Source of the DNA: Paracoccaceae bacterium
GTDB taxonomy: Bacteria > Pseudomonadota > Alphaproteobacteria > Rhodobacterales > Rhodobacteraceae
Reading direction: 5' to 3'
Assembly (NCBI GenBank): GCA_016937725.1
Contig: JAFGVZ010000098.1
Span: 1-14,854 of the forward strand
DNA length: 14,854 nt
The notes below the pieces were generated by a model that saw only the letters and a list, made by a program, of their open reading frames with translations, was not told the origin of the DNA and did not search any database. The position numbers were made by a program, and so were the translations under genes. Positions 6,460-12,974 of the stretch are shown here, piece by piece (positions within the stretch are counted from its first letter, which is position 1; each line of letters starts with the position of its first letter).

Positions 6460-8135
6460 GCGCGACCAACCCCACGCTTGGCGTTGTTATTCTGGCCCAT
6501 ACCGCGCTCGACCGCGCGGGGCAGGTTGCACGGTTCTGGCTGAATGCGGGCTGCGCGGTGGCGTTGCATGTCGATCGCGCGGTGCCGCAGGCAAAGGTTG
6601 CCGCCCTGCAAGACCAGATCGGTGCGCATCCGTTGTTGCATATGGTGCCGCGCCATCGGTGCGACTGGGGATCATGGGACATTGTCGCGGCCAGTCAAGA
6701 CGCGGCGGAAATCCTGCTGCGCGCCTATTCCGGAATTGGCCATGTGCTTCTCAGCTCCGGGTCCTGTCTGCCGCTGCGCCCGGCGACCGCCTTGGTCGAT
6801 TATTTGCGCGCCAACAAGGGCACCGATTTCATCGAATCCGTGGCCGTCGACCATGCGGACTGGATCACTGGTGGTCTGTCGCGCGAGCGTTTCACGCTCT
6901 ATTTTCCGTTTTCATGGCGCAAGCGGCGGTGGTTGTTTGATCGTGCCGTAGAGTGGCAACGCCGCTTTGGCATCGAACGCGAAATCCCCCGCCCGCTAGA
7001 GCCGCATATGGGGTCACAATGGTGGTGCCTGTCGCGTGAAACGCTGGATGCGATCCTCACTCACCCCAAGCGCAAACGCTATGAGCGGTATTTCAAGGGC
7101 TGCTGGATTCCCGATGAAAGCTATTTCCAGACCCTTGCGCGGTTGCATGGGCGGCGCATTGAAAGCCATTCGCTGACATTGGTGAAATTCGACCGCAACG
7201 GGCGGCCCAACCTGTTCTATGACGATCATCTACAATTGTTGCGCCGGTCCGACCGCTTCCTGGCGCGCAAGATCTGGCCGCAAGCCAATAAGCTTTATGA
7301 CTTTTTCCTGTCCGATCAGCCTTTGATGCTGGCCCCTGTCACGCCGGAACCGGCCAAGATAGACCGCTATTTTGAACTTGCCGAGCATCAGCGTACCGAA
7401 GGGCGGGCAGGGCTTTATATGCAAAGCCGCTTCCCGCATGATGAGAGCGGGCAAGCCGTGACCGCCGGCCCCTATTCGGTATTTTCCGGCTTTGACCAAG
7501 TTTTCTACAATTTCGACTATTGGCTTGGTCAGGTCACGGGCACACGCGCGCATGGCCATCTATACGCGCCAGAACGTGCAAGCTTCCATGGCGGCGCGCA
7601 GGTCTGGCATGGTGCGATTTCCAACAGCGCGGCCCTGCGCGACTACAATCCGCGCATGTTCCTGACGAACCTGCTTTGGGCCACGCGGGGAGAGCGTCAG
7701 TGCTTCTCGATCACCGCGCGCGACCATGTGCCGCCCGAATTGATGTGGTTTATGGCCAAGGACCGCAAGGCGCAGATTTCGCTGATCAGCGGATGCTTCC
7801 TGCTGCCGCTGTTCCGCCGCGAATATCGCCCTGACGACCTGCTCGCGCATGTCGCATGGTTGCAAAAACGCGAGCAACATATGCTTTCGGTCTTGCAATC
7901 GCGCTGGGTGCAGGCCGATATCTCCGTCTGGACATTGGCGGAATTCTTGGAGGCGCCCGAGCGGAACTTGTCAGACGTTGTCGCCAAGATCGCGCCAGAA
8001 GCATCTATCGCCAATTATGGGCTGCCGCAGATGCAATCGCTTGACGGTTTGGAAGAGTTCCTGCGCGAGTTGCGCAACAAGGGTCTGCCCCCGGTGCTTT
8101 TGCGCGATTTCGAGGGGCTGGCCGGTGCCAGATAG
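6456..8135 (+). CDS. GT14 'Branch' glycosyltransferase with long C-terminal domain
   Basis: A 559-residue protein. The first ~250 residues match the core-2/I-branching (Branch, GT14) family, which includes beta-1,6-N-acetylglucosaminyltransferases and xylosyltransferases: VVILAHT (10-16), HVDR (38-41), WGSWDIVAAS (71-80), LLSSGSCLPL (98-107), FIES (125-128), SQWWCLSRET (187-196) and PDESYFQT (219-226). The remaining ~300 residues hold no motif I can name. They are rich in aromatic residues (for example FDQVFYNFDYWLGQ), and I believe they correspond to one of the DUF domains found on Rhodobacteraceae GT14 proteins. No signal peptide or membrane helix is obvious. I chose the ATG at 6456, which overlaps the previous gene's stop; the frame opens earlier, at 6378, inside that gene. 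The sugar specificity is not readable. Confidence 0.85.
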   Translation: MSATNPTLGVVILAHTALDRAGQVARFWLNAGCAVALHVDRAVPQAKVAALQDQIGAHPLLHMVPRHRCDWGSWDIVAASQDAAEILLRAYSGIGHVLLSSGSCLPLRPATALVDYLRANKGTDFIESVAVDHADWITGGLSRERFTLYFPFSWRKRRWLFDRAVEWQRRFGIEREIPRPLEPHMGSQWWCLSRETLDAILTHPKRKRYERYFKGCWIPDESYFQTLARLHGRRIESHSLTLVKFDRNGRPNLFYDDHLQLLRRSDRFLARKIWPQANKLYDFFLSDQPLMLAPVTPEPAKIDRYFELAEHQRTEGRAGLYMQSRFPHDESGQAVTAGPYSVFSGFDQVFYNFDYWLGQVTGTRAHGHLYAPERASFHGGAQVWHGAISNSAALRDYNPRMFLTNLLWATRGERQCFSITARDHVPPELMWFMAKDRKAQISLISGCFLLPLFRREYRPDDLLAHVAWLQKREQHMLSVLQSRWVQADISVWTLAEFLEAPERNLSDVVAKIAPEASIANYGLPQMQSLDGLEEFLRELRNKGLPPVLLRDFEGLAGAR

Positions 8136-8144
8136 AGTGGACAG

Positions 8145-9560
8145 ATGACTCAGACCGCCCCTTTCGACTATTTCGTGGTGCTTGCTGAAATGCGCACCGG
8201 GTCGAACCTGATCGAAGCCAACCTGAACGAATTTGACGGCATCACTTGCGAGGGCGAGGTGTTCAACCCCGCCTTCATCTCGCATCAAGGCAAAGAAGAA
8301 CTTTACGGCGTGACGCTGGCGGAACGCGACCGCAACCCGATGGCCTTGTTATGGGCCATTCGCGCGCAATCCGACTTGACCGGCTTTCGTTTTTTCCACG
8401 ACCATGATGCGCGCGTGCTACCGACCTTCATGCAAGACCCGCGCTGCGCCAAGATTATCCTGACGCGCAATCCGCTGGACAGCTACGTGTCGCTGAAAAT
8501 TGCGCAGGCTACGCAGCAATGGAAGCTGGGGGACGTGAAAACCAAGCGCAGCGCGCAGGTCACGTTCGATCCGGTCGAGTTCGAAGACCATGTCACCCGC
8601 CTGCAAGCCTTTCAGGCGCGTATCCTGAACATGCTGCAAACCAGCGGGCAGACGGCGTTCTACCTAGCCTATGAAGACGCCAATGATGTCGCGGTGCTGA
8701 ACGGACTGGCCGCATGGCTGGGGGTGACTGCGCGAATCGAGGCGCCATCGCGCAAGCTGAAACGCCAGAACCCCGAACCGCTGGAGCAAAAGCTGACCAA
8801 TCCCGACGCGGTGCGTGACGGCATGGCGCGGCTTGATCGTTTCAACCTGTCGCGCACGCCGAATTTCGAGCCAAGGCGCGGGCCGATGGTCTGGGGGATG
8901 CGCGCCTGCGCGACCCTGCCCATCGCCTACCTGCCGATGCCCGGTGCCGCCGATCCGGGCGTGTTGGAGTGGTTGGAGCAGATATCCGGCGATGATGCGC
9001 TGCTAGAGGATTTTACCGCGCAAAGCTGGCGCGAGTGGCTGCGGGCCCATCCGCGCCGTGCCATATTTACCGTCCTGCATCACCCTCTGGCCCGCGCGCA
9101 TGAGGTGTATTTGCGCCAAGTTGTGCATGGCCAGCGCGCCAATGTGCGCGCCTTTTTGGCGCGGGTGCATAATGTCACCCTGCCGGAAAAGGACGCGATG
9201 GACAGCTACGACACAGAGCTGCACCGTGCGGGTTTTCTGGCCTTTCTGCGCTTTGCCGCGGCCAATCTGAACGGGCAAACGGCCATGTCCGTTCTGCCCG
9301 CATGGGCCAGCCAGACCAAGGTGATTGAAGGTGTGATGGGGCAGGCCCCGATCCATCATCTGCTGCGGGTCGAGGGCTTAGCGCGCGATCTCCCGGCCTT
9401 GGGCCGCGATCTGGGGCTGGAGCTGCCGCAATTCGTGCCGCTCGCCGCGCCGCGCCGCTTTACCCTAAGCGCCATATACGATGCCGAGATAGAAGCCGCG
9501 GGGCGTGCCGCCTATGGCCTTGATTACGGGGCGCTGGGCTTTGAGGATTGGGCCGGCTGA
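8145..9560 (+). CDS. Large sulfotransferase, intact N-domain plus degenerate second domain
   Basis: A 471-residue protein. The N-terminal ~245 residues look like a PAPS-dependent sulfotransferase of the NodH/Stf0 type: the 5'-phosphosulfate loop LAEMRTGSNLIEANL (13-27), GEVFNP (37-42), and the 3'-phosphate site IILTRNPLDSYVSL (104-117), then a YLAYEDAN stretch. The expected reaction is sulfate transfer from PAPS to a glycan hydroxyl, releasing PAP. Residues ~250-471 look like a second, eroded copy: FTVLHHPLARAHEVYL (308-323) resembles a 3'-phosphate site in which the usual R-D/N-P is H-H-P, and no 5' loop with its basic residue is clear. This part may act in binding or dimerisation (inference). 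The ATG at 8145 lies nine bases after the GT14 stop with GAGTGG upstream, so the two are probably cotranscribed. Confidence 0.8.
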   Translation: MTQTAPFDYFVVLAEMRTGSNLIEANLNEFDGITCEGEVFNPAFISHQGKEELYGVTLAERDRNPMALLWAIRAQSDLTGFRFFHDHDARVLPTFMQDPRCAKIILTRNPLDSYVSLKIAQATQQWKLGDVKTKRSAQVTFDPVEFEDHVTRLQAFQARILNMLQTSGQTAFYLAYEDANDVAVLNGLAAWLGVTARIEAPSRKLKRQNPEPLEQKLTNPDAVRDGMARLDRFNLSRTPNFEPRRGPMVWGMRACATLPIAYLPMPGAADPGVLEWLEQISGDDALLEDFTAQSWREWLRAHPRRAIFTVLHHPLARAHEVYLRQVVHGQRANVRAFLARVHNVTLPEKDAMDSYDTELHRAGFLAFLRFAAANLNGQTAMSVLPAWASQTKVIEGVMGQAPIHHLLRVEGLARDLPALGRDLGLELPQFVPLAAPRRFTLSAIYDAEIEAAGRAAYGLDYGALGFEDWAG

Positions 9561-9576
9561 CCCTTGGCGACCCGCG

Positions 9577-9640
9577 CTGGGGGGGCTTTGCCCCGGCCCG
9601 GACCCGTTCCGGGCCCGGCCTCCCCCAGGATATTTTTGCA
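9577..9640 (+). terminator. GC-rich two-step hairpin with TATTTTT tail at convergent gene ends
   Basis: An outer stem CTGGGGG (9577-9583) with CCCCCAG (9622-9628) encloses a perfect 8-bp hairpin GGCCCGGA/TCCGGGCC (9595-9602, 9608-9615; loop CCCGT). The outer stem is followed by GATATTTTTGCAAGGATGAA. From memory, this kind of G/C hairpin with a CAGGATATTTTTG tail recurs at many gene ends in Rhodobacteraceae genomes. It lies between the plus-strand sulfotransferase and the minus-strand nucleoside hydrolase; the U-tract serves the plus strand. Confidence 0.65.
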
Positions 9641-9652
9641 AGGATGAAGGGG

Positions 9653-10588
9653 TCAAAGGCGCGACAGGCGATCGGTCAGCAGCGCGAAGAACCCATCCGC
9701 ATCGACATCGCCGATGAACAGCGCATTGGGCGCGCGCCCGCTGACGCGCCACCAATCGGCCACGGTCATGCCAAGTGTCAGATCCGAGACGGTTTCGATT
9801 TCGACGTTGATGTGACGACCAGTGAACAGGTCGGGCGCGATCAGGTAGGCGATGGTGCAGGGGTCGTGCAGGGGTGCACCGGCGGAGCCGTATTTTTCCT
9901 TGTCAAACCGCTCGAAGAAATCGGTCCAACTGGCGACGGCGGGGCCGACTTGGCCGGGCAGAGCGCGGAAGGCTTCGACACGCGGAGCCGTGACCAGCGC
10001 CTTGTGGGTCACGTCGAGCGGCATGACCACCAGATCAACGCCCGCGCCAAAGACGATTCTGGCGGCTTCCGGGTCGACATAGATGTTGAATTCGGCAGTG
10101 GGGGTGATGTTGCCCACCTCGAAATACGCCCCGCCCATCAGCACGATTTGCTGAATGCGCGGGATGATGTCGGGCGCGCGCTGCATGGCCGTGGCGATAT
10201 TCGTGAGCGGGCCGATGGGCACCAGCGTGACCGTGCCTGCCGGTTCGCGGCGCAAGGTGTCGATCAGGACATCGACCGCGTGGCCCTCTGCCAAGAGCAT
10301 GCTGGGCGCGGGCAGGTCGACCCCGTCAAGGCCCGTCTTGCCGTGCACATGTTCGGCTGTGACCAGCTTGCGCTGCATCGGTGCGTCGCAGCCGGCATGG
10401 ACGGGTATATCGGTCCGCCCGGCCAATTCACAGACCTTGCGCGCATTCACATGGGTCAGCGCAAGCGGCACATTGCCCGCAACGCAGGTTATGCCCAGCA
10501 CGTCCAGTTCCGGAGAGGCAAGCGCCAGAAGAATCGCCACCGCGTCGTCTTGTCCGGGGTCGGTATCGATGATGATCTTGCGGGTCAT
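9653..10588 (-). CDS. Inosine-uridine preferring nucleoside hydrolase family protein
   Basis: A 311-residue hydrolase of the IUNH family, which cleaves the N-glycosidic bond of ribonucleosides to a free base and ribose using a bound calcium ion. The calcium-binding signature IIIDTDPGQDDAVAI is at residues 5-19, with VHGKTGLDG (81-89), LVPIGPLTNIA (122-132), EFNIYVDPEAA (166-176) and HDPCTIAYL (241-249); the Asp of HDP completes the metal site. Length is normal for the family. No signal peptide is present, so it is probably cytoplasmic salvage. Whether it prefers purine or pyrimidine nucleosides cannot be settled by eye. I chose the ATG at 10588, which has AAAGGA a few bases upstream; the frame opens further upstream as noise. 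It stands alone, with a convergent neighbour downstream and a divergent one upstream. Confidence 0.92.
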   Translation of the reverse strand: MTRKIIIDTDPGQDDAVAILLALASPELDVLGITCVAGNVPLALTHVNARKVCELAGRTDIPVHAGCDAPMQRKLVTAEHVHGKTGLDGVDLPAPSMLLAEGHAVDVLIDTLRREPAGTVTLVPIGPLTNIATAMQRAPDIIPRIQQIVLMGGAYFEVGNITPTAEFNIYVDPEAARIVFGAGVDLVVMPLDVTHKALVTAPRVEAFRALPGQVGPAVASWTDFFERFDKEKYGSAGAPLHDPCTIAYLIAPDLFTGRHINVEIETVSDLTLGMTVADWWRVSGRAPNALFIGDVDADGFFALLTDRLSRL

Positions 10589-10729
10589 GATATGTCCTTT
10601 CGTGCTCGCACAAGATGCGCAGCCTGCCAGCGAGGCGCAAGCCTTGTTTGCCGGAATGAAAATTGGGACGTGATTGGAACGGCACTGCGTGGCAGAGTGA
10701 CGAAGCATTTTTTCAACATGGGAATCATC

Positions 10730-11218
10730 ATGAAACGCTGTGTTCTGTTCCTTTTCTTACTAGCGGGCCCCGTAAATGCCCAAGACCTGTCCTTTCGAGT
10801 TGATCCGACCGAAACTTGCCTGTGGGACAGTGGCGAAGGTGGCGACAAGCGCGCTTGCATCGGGCAAGCCGCCGCCCAATGCATGGACCAGCCCGGCGGG
10901 TCTAGCACCGTGGGCATGGGGTTCTGTCTGGACCGTGAACTGAGTTGGTGGGATAGCATGCTCAATGACGCCTATGGCCAATTGATGCAGGCCATGCGCG
11001 CTGCGGATGACGGCTTGCCCCCCGAATTGGCCATTCAGGCCAGCAGCTTGCGCGACATGCAACGCGCTTGGATTGCCTACCGCGATGCGCGGTGCAGCCA
11101 CGAGGCTTCGCTTTGGCAAGGGGGCACCGGGTCGGGACCTGCCTATCTGAATTGTCTGTTGCACGAGACCGCGGAACAAGCACTTTACCTAGGCGCGCTC
11201 TATTCCGGCGAGGGGTGA
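10730..11218 (+). CDS. Secreted LprI-type (DUF1311) protein, possible lysozyme inhibitor
   Basis: A 162-residue exported protein of the LprI/DUF1311 family, some members of which inhibit lysozyme. It has a Sec signal peptide (MKRCVLFLFLLAGPVNA, likely cut before QDL), then a cysteine-rich mature part. The family core is visible as CLDRELSWWDSMLNDAYGQL, a basic-aromatic QRAWIAYRDARCSHEA stretch and the closing LNCLLHETAEQALYL; six mature cysteines could form disulfides in the periplasm. The ATG at 10730 gives a clean signal peptide; one four codons earlier (10718) is also possible. The long frame leading into it from 9548 is only the antisense shadow of the nucleoside hydrolase. It is transcribed divergently from that gene and followed by 242 bases of spacer before nuoA. 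Confidence 0.85.
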   Translation: MKRCVLFLFLLAGPVNAQDLSFRVDPTETCLWDSGEGGDKRACIGQAAAQCMDQPGGSSTVGMGFCLDRELSWWDSMLNDAYGQLMQAMRAADDGLPPELAIQASSLRDMQRAWIAYRDARCSHEASLWQGGTGSGPAYLNCLLHETAEQALYLGALYSGEG

Positions 11219-11313
11219 TGCGGTCATGGTGTCGCTGCTGCAAACGCAGCAAAAACCCTTCGCAAACGCGGCAAGCCATTCAAAATGCTGAATGTTAGTT
11301 GTATGCCAAGGTA

Positions 11314-11341
11314 TTCAAAGGCAGGATTTTCCGCCTTTGAA
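11314..11341. repeat. Strong inverted repeat upstream of the nuo promoter candidate
   Basis: TTCAAAGGC (11314-11322) and GCCTTTGAA (11333-11341) are perfect 9-base arms. Inside them GG and CC can extend the stem past one bulged A, leaving an ATTTT loop. No T-run follows, so it is not a standard terminator for the upstream gene. It ends 13 bases before the candidate -35 box, a position where an activator or repressor dyad could sit. Confidence 0.7.
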
Positions 11342-11354
11342 CAGGCTAGTTCAG

Positions 11355-11383
11355 TTGACCAACCCGCCGTTGCAGAGTAGATG
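11355..11383 (+). promoter_or_regulatory. Candidate promoter of the nuo operon
   Basis: TTGACC (11355-11360) matches the -35 consensus at five of six positions. It is followed after 17 bases by TAGATG (11378-11383), a weak -10 with three matches. It leaves about 70 bases of leader before the nuoA start. The rest of the 242-base spacer shows no gene; a small hairpin (TGCTGC/GCAGCA, 11236-11251) sits near its left end. Confidence 0.35.
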
Positions 11384-11460
11384 AAACAAAGCCAATGTCG
11401 GTGGGGTAACCCGCTGGCAAAGTTCGGTGCGGCATAAGCTGCCTGCGAAAGGAGCCAAAG

Positions 11461-11826
11461 GTGCAAGACCTCCTCGCGTCCTACCTGCCCATCGTGATCT
11501 TTCTGGCGATTGCCGTGGCGTTGGGCTTGGTGCTGCTGCTGTCGGCCATCGTGATCGCGGTGCGCAATCCCGACCCGGAAAAAGTGTCGGCCTATGAATG
11601 CGGCTTCAACGCGTTCGACGATGCGCGCATGAAATTCGATGTGCGGTTTTACCTGGTGTCGATCCTCTTCATCATTTTCGACCTGGAAATCGCGTTCCTG
11701 TTTCCGTGGGCCGTGGCCTTTGGCGACATGTCGATGACCGCTTTCTGGTCGATGATGGTGTTTCTGGCGGTGCTGACCGTGGGCTTTGCCTATGAATGGA
11801 AGAAGGGGGCGCTGGAATGGGAGTGA
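11461..11826 (+). CDS. nuoA: NADH-quinone oxidoreductase subunit A
   Basis: A 121-residue membrane subunit of respiratory complex I, located at the junction of the peripheral and membrane arms near the quinone site. Three membrane helices are visible (about residues 8-33, 62-84 and 90-110). The loop after the first holds the family signature SAYECGF (43-49) followed by FDDARMKFDVRFYL. The start is a GTG with AAAGGAG seven bases upstream; no nearby ATG gives the full protein. It is the first gene of the operon and its 3' end overlaps the proposed nuoB start. Confidence 0.95.
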   Translation: MQDLLASYLPIVIFLAIAVALGLVLLLSAIVIAVRNPDPEKVSAYECGFNAFDDARMKFDVRFYLVSILFIIFDLEIAFLFPWAVAFGDMSMTAFWSMMVFLAVLTVGFAYEWKKGALEWE

Positions 11827-12350
11827 TGGCAGGTGCGAATACCGCAGGCGCCGACCGCGAGGTTGCCACGCAATCGCTGAACCGCGAATTGCAGGACAAG
11901 GGGTTCTTGCTGACTTCGACCGAAGACATCATCAATTGGGCGCGCAATGGCTCGCTGCACTGGATGACCTTCGGCCTTGCCTGCTGCGCGGTCGAGATGA
12001 TGCACACCTCTATGCCGCGCTATGATCTGGAACGCTTTGGCACTGCGCCGCGCGCCAGCCCGCGCCAGTCGGACCTGATGATCGTGGCGGGCACGCTGAC
12101 CAATAAAATGGCACCCGCTTTGCGCAAGGTTTACGACCAGATGCCGGAACCGCGTTACGTGATCAGCATGGGAAGCTGCGCCAATGGCGGCGGCTACTAC
12201 CACTACAGCTATTCCGTGGTGCGTGGCTGCGACCGCGTGGTGCCCGTGGATATCTATGTGCCTGGCTGCCCGCCTACGGCAGAGGCGCTGCTTTACGGCA
12301 TCCTGCAATTACAACGCAAGATTCGCCGCACCGGCACGCTGGTTCGGTAA
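11817..12350 (+). CDS. nuoB: NADH-quinone oxidoreductase subunit B
   Basis: A 177-residue subunit that carries iron-sulfur cluster N2, the last cluster before ubiquinone. The four ligand cysteines are in place: the adjacent pair in LACCAVEMM (56-57), SMGSC (121) and VPGCPP (151). The rest reads as a standard alphaproteobacterial/mitochondrial NuoB (FGTAPRASPRQSDLMIVAGT). Two starts are possible: the ATG at 11817, with AAGGGGG seven bases upstream but inside nuoA, and the ATG at 11826, which overlaps the nuoA TGA by one base with a purine stretch too close. I favour 11817. Either way, nuoA and nuoB are tightly coupled. Confidence 0.95.
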   Translation: MGVMAGANTAGADREVATQSLNRELQDKGFLLTSTEDIINWARNGSLHWMTFGLACCAVEMMHTSMPRYDLERFGTAPRASPRQSDLMIVAGTLTNKMAPALRKVYDQMPEPRYVISMGSCANGGGYYHYSYSVVRGCDRVVPVDIYVPGCPPTAEALLYGILQLQRKIRRTGTLVR

Positions 12351-12359
12351 GGGGGAAAT

Positions 12360-12974
12360 ATGAGCGCAGCCTTGGAAGAAATCGCCGCCCTGATCGACGC
12401 GCGTATGTCCGACGTGGTCGTGGGACATGAAATTGCGTTTGGCGAACTGACCGTCACCACCACGCTGGCGCATTTGCCCGTGTTGGTGCGTTGGCTGCAA
12501 ACCGACGAAGCGATGCGGTTTTCCACCTTGGTCGACATCACGGCCGTCGATTATCCCGGCCGTGCTGACCGGTTCGAGGTGGTCTATCACTTCCTGTCGA
12601 TGTATCGGAACCACCGCATCCGGCTGAAGCTGATGGCGGGCGAAGATGACATCGTGCCCTCGATTACCGGCATTCACCCGTCGGCCAATTGGTTCGAGCG
12701 CGAAGTGTTCGATATGTTCGGCATCCTGTTCTCGGGCCACCCGGATTTGCGGCGCTTGCTGACCGATTACGGCTTCCGTGGCCATCCGCTGCGCAAGGAT
12801 TTTCCGACCACTGGCTATACCGAGGTTCGTTATGACGAGACCTTGAAGCGCGTGGTTTATGAACCCGTCAGCCTTGTGCAGGAATACCGCCAGTTCGACT
12901 TCATGTCGCCATGGGAAGGGGCGGACTATGTCCTGCCCGGCGATGAAAAGCCCAAGGAGGGGGCGAAGGGCTGA
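12360..12974 (+). CDS. nuoC: NADH-quinone oxidoreductase subunit C
   Basis: A 204-residue peripheral-arm subunit (the 30-kDa subunit of mitochondria), which packs against NuoD. The family signature is clear: HPSANWFEREVFDMFGI (106-122), with RGHPLRKDFP (140-149) following. The protein is a separate NuoC, not the NuoCD fusion found in enterobacteria, as expected in alphaproteobacteria. It starts ten bases after the nuoB stop with GGGGGA upstream. Its TGA shares one base with the ATG of a sulfotransferase gene instead of leading to nuoD, and AAGGAGG lies within its last codons. Confidence 0.95.
   Translation: MSAALEEIAALIDARMSDVVVGHEIAFGELTVTTTLAHLPVLVRWLQTDEAMRFSTLVDITAVDYPGRADRFEVVYHFLSMYRNHRIRLKLMAGEDDIVPSITGIHPSANWFEREVFDMFGILFSGHPDLRRLLTDYGFRGHPLRKDFPTTGYTEVRYDETLKRVVYEPVSLVQEYRQFDFMSPWEGADYVLPGDEKPKEGAKG

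Noticed and set aside
9548..10729. Long N-terminal extension of the LprI-type gene
   Set aside because: This part is antisense to the nucleoside hydrolase. The real protein starts at 10730 with a clean signal peptide.
11224..11466. 80-codon minus-strand frame filling the gap before nuoA
   Set aside because: It starts inside the nuoA start region, has no ribosome-binding site or recognisable domain, and overlaps the nuo promoter candidate and inverted repeat.
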